A stretch of DNA of 64,000 bases, from assembly GCA_937924525.1 (NCBI GenBank), contig CALDSU010000001.1, positions 186,001-250,000 of the forward strand, given 5' to 3'. Of the stretch, positions 26,156-34,136 are shown one piece after another. Position 1 is the first letter of the stretch. The number at the start of each line of letters is the position of its first letter. The stretch comes from an uncultured Bryobacteraceae bacterium (GTDB taxonomy: Bacteria > Acidobacteriota > Terriglobia > Bryobacterales > Bryobacteraceae). The notes below the pieces were generated by a model. That model had not been told where the DNA came from, did no database searches, and saw only the letters and a program-made list of their open reading frames with translations. The translations under genes and the position numbers were made by a program.

Positions 26156-27469
26156 TCAGGAAAAGATATCGGCGGGGTTCCAGAACAGCGAAATTCGGAC
26201 GGCCACCACGGAGGCGGACAACGGCCCCGCCAGGCGGCCGCTGAGCCCTGCGCAAACGGCTGCCAGATGCACCCCGGTTTCCCGCGTGAGCGCCCGGGTG
26301 ACGCCCCACTGGGTGGTCCAACCCTGCAAGCTGGTTAGGTTGGCGCCCGCCAGCCGCTGGTAACTGAGACTGCTGGACAGTCCCCAACCGCCGTTGCGGG
26401 GTCTCCAGCGCCAGGCAGTCTCGCCGGCGATGGACCGGAGTCCCGCGACGCCGTAGCGGGCAGACAAGCCGCGTTGGGCAAGGATGGTGACCGTATGGGC
26501 GCCGCGCACGCCGCCCCATCCGCCGCTGGCCTGATAACTGCGCGCCGGCGGCAACGGCTCGGCAAGGATTTCCCGCATCGTTCCGTAGCCCCCGGCCAGG
26601 TATAGGAAAAACCGCTCGTTGAGGAAGTGGGTCAAAGTCAGACCGCCGTCCGCGGACCAGGTTTGGAGCAGCCCGGTGTAGGTGCGTCCATATCCCGCGC
26701 TCACGCCAACCGAGGTGCGCCGGTCGACGGCGAATTGCAGTCCGCCGCCCGTATTGCCCGTCGTAACGCCGCGCGCCATGGTTCTGGCGGGAAGATCGGA
26801 GCCGGCCTCCGCCGCGGGCGCGATCCTTTCACCGCCCACGAATCCGTACCAGGTCGCGCGGCGGCTTTGCGCCAGCGTTACGGCGCCGCGGCCGGCGGCG
26901 CGCCGCACCCGGCGGCCAAACAGCCATAGGTCGAGCGCGGGGCCCCCGGGAGTGCCCGCCGCCCGGATTTCCTCCAGCGAATCCCGCAACGCGGGGAAGG
27001 CTTGGCTCCGCGCCAGCGTGACCGCGCCGAAGGGCTCAAACAGCGTGGTCGACCAACGTCGCTGTTCGGCGGAGGCGTCGAAAGAAACCCGCGCGCGGCC
27101 CCCCTGGCCCTGTCGCACGGTCCAACGGACGGCGTGATCGAAACCGTTCCATTCCGGTTGGCGGCTGTTCCAGTCGTAGGAGGAAGCGTACGTCAGCAGG
27201 CTGTTTCCCGTCCTGCCGGCCACACGCCAGCCCACTTCGAGCGAAGCTCCGCCCGCCCCCAGCCTGCACTGCGGTTCCTGAAAACCGGGGCCCTCCAAGC
27301 TGGATGCCGACAGCCCCATGGCATACGCCGACACGGCACGCACGTTGGCACCCGGGCGGACGCGCGGCGGTTCGCTCTCCTCCTCCGGGGGAGGCTGGGC
27401 CAGGAGCCGCGCCGCCGAGGCGCAGAGCAGGAGGGCGCACCCTCCTGCGATGAGAAGCTGTTCACGCAT
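26156..27469 (-). CDS. predicted outer-membrane beta-barrel of EPS export
   Basis: 437 aa. A clear signal peptide (about 1-25, LLIAGGCALLLCASAARLLAQ) is followed by a proline/glutamate-rich linker and then alternating hydrophobic/polar strands with aromatic ends through to a terminal Phe region, as in 16- to 18-strand barrels. It is not assigned to a numbered family here; EpsL/VpsM- or WzpX-like porins in EPS operons are the nearest idea. GGAGGT 7 nt upstream fixes ATG 27469. Placement directly after the short OPX gene suggests that the two form the outer-membrane export channel. Confidence 0.7.
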   Translation of the reverse strand: MREQLLIAGGCALLLCASAARLLAQPPPEEESEPPRVRPGANVRAVSAYAMGLSASSLEGPGFQEPQCRLGAGGASLEVGWRVAGRTGNSLLTYASSYDWNSRQPEWNGFDHAVRWTVRQGQGGRARVSFDASAEQRRWSTTLFEPFGAVTLARSQAFPALRDSLEEIRAAGTPGGPALDLWLFGRRVRRAAGRGAVTLAQSRRATWYGFVGGERIAPAAEAGSDLPARTMARGVTTGNTGGGLQFAVDRRTSVGVSAGYGRTYTGLLQTWSADGGLTLTHFLNERFFLYLAGGYGTMREILAEPLPPARSYQASGGWGGVRGAHTVTILAQRGLSARYGVAGLRSIAGETAWRWRPRNGGWGLSSSLSYQRLAGANLTSLQGWTTQWGVTRALTRETGVHLAAVCAGLSGRLAGPLSASVVAVRISLFWNPADIFS

Positions 27470-27505
27470 GGTCGACACCTCCGTCAAAAAGCGCCCGCCG
27501 CCTGG

Positions 27506-28111
27506 TCAGCGCGGCACCACCAGCGTGTCGCCCGGCAGCAGGGTGATGTTCTGCTCCACCCGTTCGCCGCGCAGCACGGCGTCATAGTCAAACGGCAAAC
27601 GAATTTGCCGGCCATTTTGTACGCGGAGGATGTAGATCTTCCTCCGCTTGGCGTAGTCGGTGAGGCCGCCCGCCTCGGCCAGCGTTTGCAGGACGGTCAG
27701 CGGCCCGGTCAGCCGGATGGCGCCTTCCCGGCGCACCTCGCCGATGACGTACACGCGCTGGCTATGGATTTCGCGGACGGTCACACTGACCCGGGTGTCC
27801 CGCACGATGCGTGCGAAAAGCGCCGTCGCGGCAGCCTGCGCCTCCACGGGCGTAAGCCCCGCCACCAGCAACTCCCCGACCATGGGCAACGAGATGCGGC
27901 CGTCGGGCCGGACGGTGACCGAGCGCGCCGAAATATCGGGCTCTTTCCACACCTCGACGCTCAGCACATCGCCAGCGCCGATGCGGTAGTCCGGGAGCAG
28001 ACGCAAATCGTGCGTCACATGGCTTGCCGTGGGTCCGTCTCCCGGAGGGGCGCCCCACAGAGCCATCGCTGCGACGAGGGCTACGGCGCATCGCTGTCGA
28101 TCACGGTTCAT
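27506..28111 (-). CDS. Wza-like polysaccharide export (OPX) protein, short form
   Basis: 201 aa. Signal-like N-terminus (CAVALVAAMALWG) without an obvious lipobox. Poly_export domain about 40-118 (YRIGAGDVLSVEVWKEPDIS; VRPDGRISLPMVGELLVAGLT), then a SLBB domain about 119-170 (YVIGEVRREGAIRLTGPLTVLQTL). It ends 30 residues later, so it lacks the C-terminal amphipathic helix that spans the outer membrane in E. coli Wza (over 350 aa). It should form the periplasmic part of the export conduit. Start ATG 28111 with AAAGGAA upstream. Confidence 0.9.
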   Translation of the reverse strand: MNRDRQRCAVALVAAMALWGAPPGDGPTASHVTHDLRLLPDYRIGAGDVLSVEVWKEPDISARSVTVRPDGRISLPMVGELLVAGLTPVEAQAAATALFARIVRDTRVSVTVREIHSQRVYVIGEVRREGAIRLTGPLTVLQTLAEAGGLTDYAKRRKIYILRVQNGRQIRLPFDYDAVLRGERVEQNITLLPGDTLVVPR

Positions 28112-28157
28112 CCCCCTATTTCCTTTCGCGCAACCTCGGGGACACCGGGTTTCTCCG

Positions 28158-29681
28158 TCACGCCTGGCGCACTCGCAATTTGGGGATCCGACCCAGGATG
28201 GCCGTATCCGCCGGCAGTTCCCATTCGCCGAGCACCGCGTTCCGTTTCCACTCGAGGAGCAGGGCCAACCCGGCGGCAATCAGGAGGGAAGCCGCACTGC
28301 CCGCCGCGAGGAATAAACGCTTCCGGGGCCAGGCGGGCTTCTCCGGAGTTCGCGCCCGGTCGAGCAGGACGAATTTCTCGGCTTTTTCCTCCCGTTCCAT
28401 GTTCTGCGCCACATCGGCGGCCAGCTTCTTGTTGAGCAGGGAAGCGTAGTTGACGCGGGAGGTTTCATAATCGCGGGTAATGGCGGCCAGTTGCTGTTCG
28501 CGGATGGGCACATTTTTGAGCCTCAGTTGGACTTCGGCGATCTCTTCGAGAATGCGCTTGCGGCGGGCCTCGATGGCCTCGATCTCCTGCCTGGCCAGCG
28601 CAAGCTGGGCGCGGAGTTCGCGGATCCGCTCCCCCTCGGCGTCGGGCGTTTCGGGTGCGGGAGGCGGCTCGGCTGAGGCCGTCTGGGGCGCGGAAGGCGG
28701 TGGCGGCGCCGCGCGCTCGGCCTGTTCGAGCAGCGCCACCTCCCGCTGCCAACGCTGGACGTCGGGGTGGGTGTCATGGTAGCGCGATTGCAGTTCCGCC
28801 AATCGCGCCCGGGCCTGCTCCAGCGGGCTCGGCGGAGCCCCCGCCTGCGGTGATTCCGGAGGCCGCCCCGTCATCAGGGCGCGCAAGCGGATCCACTCCC
28901 GGCGTTCCCGCGCCGCCGCTTCCGCCAGTTTCAGGGAACTCTCAAGCGCCAGGCGGTTCTGCTGCGCCCGCGCCAGCGCATCTTGCGCGCCCTGAAGCTC
29001 CACCCGGCTTTGGCCAAGCATGGCCAGCAGGGTTCCTTCCTGCTGCGGCAGTTCGCCATTGAACAGCGCTTTGTAGCGGCTCAGCCGGGTTTCCTGCTCC
29101 TCCAAATTGCGTTTCGACTCGGCTAACTGGCGCTCCAGAAACTCCGACGTGCCTTTCGCCTCGGCCTCCCGCTGCCGGAGGTTCTCCGCGACAAAGAACA
29201 ACGCAATGCGATTGGCCGCCTCGGCGGCGATAGCTGGCTCGTAGGTCTGGTAAGAGACGCGAAACGCCCCGGGGCGCGACGTGCTCCACCCGCGCTCGAG
29301 AGCGATCCCGATATCTTTGCGCATGAACTCGAGCACTTCCTCGCGGGTTTGCCGCGCCCGGGCTTCCGGGTACAGACCGAATTCCTCGATCAGCGCCCAT
29401 AGGCGATCACGGCTGAGCACTTGCTGTTTCAGCCGGTCCAGCCGCGCCTCAGGCATGATCTGAACCGTGGCGGCGACGAAAGTCTCGGGAATCTTCTGCG
29501 TCTCGACCAGCACCAGCGCGTCGGCCCGATAGAGCGGCCGGAGGCGGCTCACGACGGCGACCGTGGCCGCCGTGCCCGCAAGCAAGACCGCGGCGATCAG
29601 CGCGCTCCGCCGCCACAGGGCGCGCGTGATCGACAGGGGGGCCCGCAACAATGCCCCCCCTGGGGTGTGCACCATGTTCAT
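28158..29681 (-). CDS. Wzz/GumC-like polysaccharide co-polymerase
   Basis: 507 aa. Membrane helix 1 at about 24-46 and helix 2 near 455-480 flank a large periplasmic region with long coiled coils (about 165-285 and 340-430). Residues about 310-345 are a Pro/Ala/Glu-rich insert. NVPIREQQLAAITRDYETSRVNYASLLNKK (in two parts, near 400-430) is typical of the GNVR region. It lacks the kinase domain, which is encoded separately at 24192. It should set EPS chain length and contact the OPX protein. The ATG at 29681 is preferred, with AGGGCGAC upstream, to a GTG at 29726 that overlaps the PilZ gene. Confidence 0.9.
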   Translation of the reverse strand: MNMVHTPGGALLRAPLSITRALWRRSALIAAVLLAGTAATVAVVSRLRPLYRADALVLVETQKIPETFVAATVQIMPEARLDRLKQQVLSRDRLWALIEEFGLYPEARARQTREEVLEFMRKDIGIALERGWSTSRPGAFRVSYQTYEPAIAAEAANRIALFFVAENLRQREAEAKGTSEFLERQLAESKRNLEEQETRLSRYKALFNGELPQQEGTLLAMLGQSRVELQGAQDALARAQQNRLALESSLKLAEAAARERREWIRLRALMTGRPPESPQAGAPPSPLEQARARLAELQSRYHDTHPDVQRWQREVALLEQAERAAPPPPSAPQTASAEPPPAPETPDAEGERIRELRAQLALARQEIEAIEARRKRILEEIAEVQLRLKNVPIREQQLAAITRDYETSRVNYASLLNKKLAADVAQNMEREEKAEKFVLLDRARTPEKPAWPRKRLFLAAGSAASLLIAAGLALLLEWKRNAVLGEWELPADTAILGRIPKLRVRQA

Positions 29682-29719
29682 GTCGCCCTGCCTTCTCCCC
29701 CTGTGGCCCGGGATGCCCT

Positions 29720-30208
29720 TCAGCACCAGGGCCGACTCTTCGCGCAGTCCTCCCGCATCGGTTCGCGGAGGATTTGATGGCGCTCCACTTCAACGGCCAG
29801 TTGCCACGGCCACTCCGCGCTCGCCTGGTGTGCAACCCGCACCACCCGGCCGGCGCCCCACAGCACGACCTCGAAAGATTCCGGCTGGTTGGTCAGGAGA
29901 TAGATGCGGAACTGAATCCGCTCCCGCGGGCGGAATTCCTGGACGCCGGCCTCGGCCAGCACAAACAGCACGCCGCGCGAACTGATGTTCATCGTGAGGG
30001 CGTCCTGCCGCAGCTCGGGCCGGCGCGTTTTCCAGATTTCGCCTGGAAGGCGCAATGCATAACGCCGCGCCCGGCGGCGGTCATCTTGCGATTGCTGGGG
30101 CGAGACGCCGGGCTGTTCCTGGAGTCGCGGTCCCGAACGCGCGGTGAAGGCCCACCACACGGACGGGTAGTGTTCGGCCGGCCGGCCGTTCAGGTATTCG
30201 ACTGGCAT
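29720..30208 (-). CDS. PilZ-domain protein (putative c-di-GMP receptor)
   Basis: 162 aa. After a 40-residue leader, RRRARR (44-49) supplies the RxxxR motif and NISSRG (74-79) the D/NxSxxG motif of canonical c-di-GMP-binding PilZ domains. The rest forms the expected beta-barrel, with PRERIQFRIYLL and VVRVA. It would give a cyclic-di-GMP input to EPS synthesis or export. The ATG at 30208 lacks a Shine-Dalgarno sequence, and upstream in-frame codons overlap the antiterminator gene. It is the second gene of the operon, 59 bp after the antiterminator. Confidence 0.8.
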   Translation of the reverse strand: MPVEYLNGRPAEHYPSVWWAFTARSGPRLQEQPGVSPQQSQDDRRRARRYALRLPGEIWKTRRPELRQDALTMNISSRGVLFVLAEAGVQEFRPRERIQFRIYLLTNQPESFEVVLWGAGRVVRVAHQASAEWPWQLAVEVERHQILREPMREDCAKSRPWC

Positions 30209-30267
30209 GGGAGGTTGGTCCGGCTGTTTGGCAGCCGGACCCCGGTTTACGGCCTGCGCCGCGACGG

Positions 30268-30843
30268 TCAGGCGGCGTGGGCGTCGCCTGGGGGGGGACG
30301 CCACTCCGCTCCAAGGCTTGGCAGGCGCGGCCGCTGGTCCAACGGCCGGATCGATTCGCGTCCCACTTCCACCGCGACGGAGCGTTGCAGAAGAGTGACC
30401 GAAAGGATCAGCCGGTGTGTCCCCTTGGAGGATTCCAGAATTCCCTCCAGCCCGCGCAAGGGCCCGCATTCGATGCGCACGCGGTCGCCCGTGGTGAGAA
30501 AGGGCCAAGGTCCCAAGTTGCGGCCCCAGGCGAGGATGCGCCGGATCGAATCGAGCTCTTGCGGGTCGACCGGAGCCGGTCTTCCGCCGAAGGAAATGAT
30601 TTCGAAAACTCCCGGGATTCTCAGAATCGGCAGGCGATTCGAGAAGTCGAACTGACTAAACACATAGGTGGGAAACAGTGGCATCTGCACGCCGCGGTTG
30701 TGATTCCCCCAGCGGCGGCGCGCTTCGTAGAGGGGCAGAAATTCTTCATACCCCAGCCCTCGAATTGCGTTGGCGACTGCTTTTTCGTGATGAGGCTTTA
30801 CGTAGAGGCAGTACCAGGGAAAAGAAATATGTTCTGAGCCCAC
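30268..30843 (-). CDS. UpxY/RfaH-like transcription antiterminator (NusG paralogue)
   Basis: 191 aa. The NGN domain opens SFPWYCLYVKPHHEKAVANAI (in two parts, residues 7-27) and contains PLFPTYVFSQFD (about 55-66) and PGVFEIISFGG (about 77-87). The C-terminal KOW-like part is at about 118-170 (GDRVRIECGPLRGLEGI). UpxY proteins of capsule loci bind RNA polymerase and allow transcription through long operons. The start is set at GTG 30843, because GGAGGG lies 8 nt upstream; an ATG at 30864 has no ribosome site. As first gene of a 19-gene operon it fits the operon-specific NusG paralogue role. Confidence 0.9.
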   Translation of the reverse strand: MGSEHISFPWYCLYVKPHHEKAVANAIRGLGYEEFLPLYEARRRWGNHNRGVQMPLFPTYVFSQFDFSNRLPILRIPGVFEIISFGGRPAPVDPQELDSIRRILAWGRNLGPWPFLTTGDRVRIECGPLRGLEGILESSKGTHRLILSVTLLQRSVAVEVGRESIRPLDQRPRLPSLGAEWRPPPGDAHAA

Positions 30844-30965
30844 GCCGGAAACCCTCCGACCCATCGACCGTGCGTCCAGGGGCTTCTTTGGTGCTTCCAG
30901 AGGCTATGCTCGCGCCCTCCCACAGTCCCACGACCACGGGGGGCATCCAAAAAACTCTGGTTCTC

Positions 30966-30994
30966 TATTTACGCCGGAATAGCTTATTTGTCAA
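30966..30994 (-). promoter_or_regulatory. sigma70-type promoter of the EPS operon
   Basis: Minus-strand TTGACA (30989-30994, 6/6), a 17-bp spacer and TAAATA (30966-30971). Transcription would start near 30958, leaving a leader of about 115 nt before the GTG of the antiterminator gene. The leader contains a run of six T residues early on, a possible pause site. No ops-like element was identified. Confidence 0.65.
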
Positions 30995-31080
30995 CACGGA
31001 ATCCCTGGTACCAGCCGGACGGGAGGTAATGGCTAGTACGAATCGCGCTCCGGCGCCGGACCTTAGGGACGAAGGAAAAT

Positions 31081-32427
31081 TTACGCCAGAATTGCCCGCA
31101 CCACTTCGCCGTGCACGTCGGTGAGGCGAAAGTCGCGGCCGCTGTAGCGGAACGTGAGGCGCTTGTGATCGAGCCCCAACAGGTGGAGGATGGTGGCGTG
31201 CAAGTCGTGGACATGCACTCGGTTTTCCACTGCTTTGAAGCCGAACTCATCGGTGGCGCCATACGTCATGCCGCCCTTGACGCCGCCGCCCGCTAGCAGG
31301 ACCGAAAACCCATGGACATTGTGGTCGCGGCCGTTGCCCAGCTTCTCCAAACCACTGTTCTGAATCATAGGGGTGCGACCGAACTCGCTGCCTACGAGGA
31401 GGAGCGTCTCCTGAAATAGCCCGCGCTGTTTCAGGTCCCGGATCAGCGAGGCGATGGCCGGGTCCGCCTGCCGCGCCAGACGCTGGTGGGCCATGATGTC
31501 GTCATGGCTGTCCCAGGGCTGGAAATTGCCAAAGTAAACCTGCGCCATCCGTACGCCGCGTTCAATCAGGCGGCGGGCCATCAGACAGCCGCGGCCGAAA
31601 TCCGAATCCCCATAGGCGGCCCGCGTGGTCTCCGATTCCCGGGAGATATCAAAAGCTTCCGGCGCTTCCGTCTGCATCTGGAAGGCGACCTCCATCGCCT
31701 GGATGCTGGACTCGAGTTCCGGCTGGCGCGCGGTGTACATCCGGTTGAGACGGGACAGAAGGCGGAGCTGCTTTTCCTGCTGCCCAAGCGACAGATCGGG
31801 ATTGCGGATGTTCTGGAGCAGTTTGTCGATCTCCCGCTCGCCGTTGGGGATATACGTTCCCTGGTACATGTTCGGCAAAAACGCCGACGACCAAAGCTGT
31901 GCTCCCATCACAGGAAAGCCAGGGCACATGACGACGAAGCCGGGAAGGTTCTGGTTCTCGGCGCCCAAGCCATAGGTCAGCCAAGAACCCAGCGAGGGGC
32001 GGCCCGCCAACTGGTGTCCACAATTCATCAGCATCATCGACGGGCCGTGGTTGCCGTTATCGGCCCACATCGACCGGATGACACACACGTCGTCGATCAG
32101 CGCGCCCACCTGCGGGAAAATCTCGCTGACTTCGATGCCGCTCTGGCCGCACTTGCGAAACGCGAACGGCGAGCGCATGAGGTTGCCGGAGGCGCGGTCG
32201 GTCTGGATTTTTGGTCCGGGCATCGGCTCGCCGTGCCGTTTCGTCAACGCGGGCTTGGGATCGAAGGTATCCACCTGGGATACGCCGCCGTTCAAATACA
32301 GGAAGATCACCTGCTTCGCCTTCGGCGCGAAGTGAGTCCCCTGCTGGCGCGCAGCCAGGGTGTGGGCCAATCCGAGGGCGCCGAACCCGGCCCCCATCGT
32401 CCTGAGCAGATCGCGGCGGTTGATCAT
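31081..32427 (-). CDS. DUF1501 secreted protein with Tat-type signal
   Basis: 448 aa, the full family length. The N-terminus INRRDLLRTMGAGFGALGLA has a twin-arginine and hydrophobic segment typical of Tat export. Conserved blocks include FLYLNGGVSQVDTFDPKP, DNGNHGPSM, and SEFGRTPMIQNSG, plus HDLHATILHLLGLDH near the C-terminus, which places it in the sulfatase/alkaline-phosphatase-like superfamily. The activity of DUF1501 proteins is not established. They usually sit beside a DUF1549/DUF1553 cytochrome-like gene; none is present here. GAGGTG 6 nt before the ATG supports the start. Confidence 0.9.
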   Translation of the reverse strand: MINRRDLLRTMGAGFGALGLAHTLAARQQGTHFAPKAKQVIFLYLNGGVSQVDTFDPKPALTKRHGEPMPGPKIQTDRASGNLMRSPFAFRKCGQSGIEVSEIFPQVGALIDDVCVIRSMWADNGNHGPSMMLMNCGHQLAGRPSLGSWLTYGLGAENQNLPGFVVMCPGFPVMGAQLWSSAFLPNMYQGTYIPNGEREIDKLLQNIRNPDLSLGQQEKQLRLLSRLNRMYTARQPELESSIQAMEVAFQMQTEAPEAFDISRESETTRAAYGDSDFGRGCLMARRLIERGVRMAQVYFGNFQPWDSHDDIMAHQRLARQADPAIASLIRDLKQRGLFQETLLLVGSEFGRTPMIQNSGLEKLGNGRDHNVHGFSVLLAGGGVKGGMTYGATDEFGFKAVENRVHVHDLHATILHLLGLDHKRLTFRYSGRDFRLTDVHGEVVRAILA

Positions 32428-32469
32428 AGGCGCACCTCGCTTACCCGGCGGAACGCGGATTTTCCCGAT

Positions 32470-32499
32470 TCTATACCAACGCGCCTCGCTATGGGGCAA
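32470..32499 (-). promoter_or_regulatory. candidate promoter of the DUF1501 gene
   Basis: Minus-strand TTGCCC (32494-32499), an 18-bp spacer and TATAGA (32470-32475), about 43 bp before the ATG at 32427. Confidence 0.45.
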
Positions 32500-32539
32500 G
32501 CGCTCCGCCCAAGCCCGCTGTGGCGGTGGGGGCGGGTCC

Positions 32540-33118
32540 TTACTCGGCGGCGCCGGAGGCGATGCTCCGCAACTCGTCTACCGTGCGCGCCAGTTCCGCC
32601 GCCAGGGCCGCCGGACCCCGCCGGGAGAAGAGACTCACCAGTTCGCCGTAGTACCAGAGCGTCTCGTCCCGGCCCGCGTTGAAGCGGCGCCACAGCGCTT
32701 CGCCGTGCTGCCGGTAATCGAGCAGCAGCGTGCGGGCGTTGTGCAGTTTGTCCGCGCAGGAGACCAGCAGCACCGCCGGGCTCGCCGTTTCCAGGTGCTG
32801 AAGGTACCCTTCCTTGCGGGACCGCCACAGCGGCTTGGGCTGGCCAAACGCGTCCGTGCAGCCTTCGACGATCGTGGCCACCGCCTCGCCAAACTCCTTG
32901 CGGATGGCGCGCAGCGTGGGTTCCCCGCCCTGATCTTCCACGGCATCGTGCAGCAGCGCGGCGATGGCCTCCTCTTCACTACCGCCCTGCTCCAGCACCA
33001 GCGCGCAGACCGAGAACAAATGAGACAAATACGGGATTTGCGTGCCCTTGCGCAGGTGGGTGCAGTGCAGCGCCGCGGCGAAATCCAGGGCCCGCCGGAA
33101 GGTCGGGGTAATAATCAT
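32540..33118 (-). CDS. stand-alone RelA/SpoT-type HD hydrolase (possible small alarmone hydrolase)
   Basis: 192 aa. The sequence follows the metal-dependent HD domain of Rel/SpoT: RKGTQIPYLSHLFSV (23-37, first His33), ALLHDAVED (54-62, HD at 57-58), EFGEAVATIVEGCTD (about 74-88), and CADKLHNARTLL (about 120-131, final Asp). No synthetase, TGS or ACT domain is present, so it resembles MESH1-like small alarmone hydrolases that remove pyrophosphate from (p)ppGpp. Other substrates are possible. The ATG at 33118 has no Shine-Dalgarno sequence but does have a -10-like TAGACT 5 nt upstream. Confidence 0.8.
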   Translation of the reverse strand: MIITPTFRRALDFAAALHCTHLRKGTQIPYLSHLFSVCALVLEQGGSEEEAIAALLHDAVEDQGGEPTLRAIRKEFGEAVATIVEGCTDAFGQPKPLWRSRKEGYLQHLETASPAVLLVSCADKLHNARTLLLDYRQHGEALWRRFNAGRDETLWYYGELVSLFSRRGPAALAAELARTVDELRSIASGAAE

Positions 33119-33123
33119 GCTTG

Positions 33124-33129
33124 AGTCTA
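33124..33129 (-). promoter_or_regulatory. -10-like hexamer, possible leaderless start of HD gene
   Basis: TAGACT on the minus strand ends 5 nt before the ATG at 33118, where no ribosome-binding site exists. Confidence 0.35.
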
Positions 33130-33181
33130 CCGCGCGGCCGCGGCTGGGTTCAGCGGAAGCGGGGGCGCCCGCCACTCCTGC

Positions 33182-33187
33182 TATCCT
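33182..33187 (+). promoter_or_regulatory. -10-like hexamer, possible leaderless start of thioredoxin-like gene
   Basis: TATCCT ends 7 nt before the ATG at 33195. No Shine-Dalgarno sequence is present. Confidence 0.35.
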
Positions 33188-33194
33188 GGCTTTC

Positions 33195-34136
33195 ATGCGT
33201 CTCCTCGTGATCGTTCCGCTGCTTGCCGCGAGCATCGCGCACGCCGCGCTGGTCGGGCACGTGCGGCGCGCCCTCGCGGCGAACGACTTTACCAAGGCTG
33301 AAGCGCTGGTCCGGGAGTTTCGCCAGACCCGCGGCGCCACGCCGGAGATGATCCTCGGGCTATCCTGGCTGGGTCGGGGCGCGTTGGCGGCGGGCGATCT
33401 CGACGCCGCCGAACGCTACGCCGCCGAGACGCGGGCGCTCTGCCTGGAGGCGCTCCGGTCGCGAAAGCTGGACGCGGAGAAGGACCTGCCGCTGGCCCTT
33501 GGCGCCTCGCAGGAAGTGCACGCCCATGTGCTGGCCAGGCGCGGCCAGCGCTCCGAGGCCCTGGCCTTCCTCAACCAGGAGTTGACGCAGTACCGCGACA
33601 CCTCTATCCGAACGCGCCTCCAGAAGAACATTCATCTGCTCAGCCTGGAAGGCCGTCCCGCGCCGCCGGTGGCGATTGCGCAGTATGTCGGCCCGGAGGC
33701 GCCCAAGCCGCTGGAGGCGCTGAAGGGCTCCCCGCTCATCCTGTTCTTCTGGGCGCACTGGTGCGGCGACTGCAAATTTCAGGCGCCCATCCTGGCGCGG
33801 CTGGCCGGAGAATTCGGACCGCAGGGTCTGAAAATCATAGCTCCCACCCAGCGCTACGGCTACGCCGCGCGCGGCGAAGAAGCTTCGCCGGACGAGGAAT
33901 TCGCCTACATTGGTGAGATCTATCGCCAGTTCTACGCTGCCATCCCGGGCCTGACGGCGCCGGTGGACGAAGAGACCTTTCGCAACTACGGCGCCAGCAC
34001 CACCCCGACCCTCGTGCTGGTGGACCGGCAGGGACTCGTGCGCCTCTATCACCCCGGGCGCCTGACCTACGAGGAACTGGCGCCGCGCGTGAAGTCGCTG
34101 GTGGAAAGCGGCGTCAGACTTTCAGCAACTCCATAA
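33195..34136 (+). CDS. secreted TPR plus thioredoxin-like (TlpA/ResA family) protein
   Basis: 313 aa. A signal peptide (1-17, LLVIVPLLAASIAHA) precedes a helical TPR-like region (20-155) and a C-terminal thioredoxin fold. The active site is WCGDC (189-193), with STTPTLVLVD (cis-Pro) near 278. It is expected to work in the periplasm on thiol/disulfide chemistry; the partner is unknown. The start is set at ATG 33195, since upstream codons in frame run through the divergent HD gene. Its last 23 bp overlap the convergent argR gene. Confidence 0.82.
   Translation: MRLLVIVPLLAASIAHAALVGHVRRALAANDFTKAEALVREFRQTRGATPEMILGLSWLGRGALAAGDLDAAERYAAETRALCLEALRSRKLDAEKDLPLALGASQEVHAHVLARRGQRSEALAFLNQELTQYRDTSIRTRLQKNIHLLSLEGRPAPPVAIAQYVGPEAPKPLEALKGSPLILFFWAHWCGDCKFQAPILARLAGEFGPQGLKIIAPTQRYGYAARGEEASPDEEFAYIGEIYRQFYAAIPGLTAPVDEETFRNYGASTTPTLVLVDRQGLVRLYHPGRLTYEELAPRVKSLVESGVRLSATP

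Noticed and set aside
5968-30843. Exosortase-linked EPS system
   Set aside because: No exosortase or PEP-CTERM protein was seen; Wzx, Wzy, Wzz and OPX genes indicate a Wzx/Wzy-dependent pathway.
30844-30864. ATG at 30864 as start of the UpxY-like gene
   Set aside because: It has no ribosome site, whereas GTG 30843 has GGAGGG 8 nt upstream and gives the family-like N-terminus.
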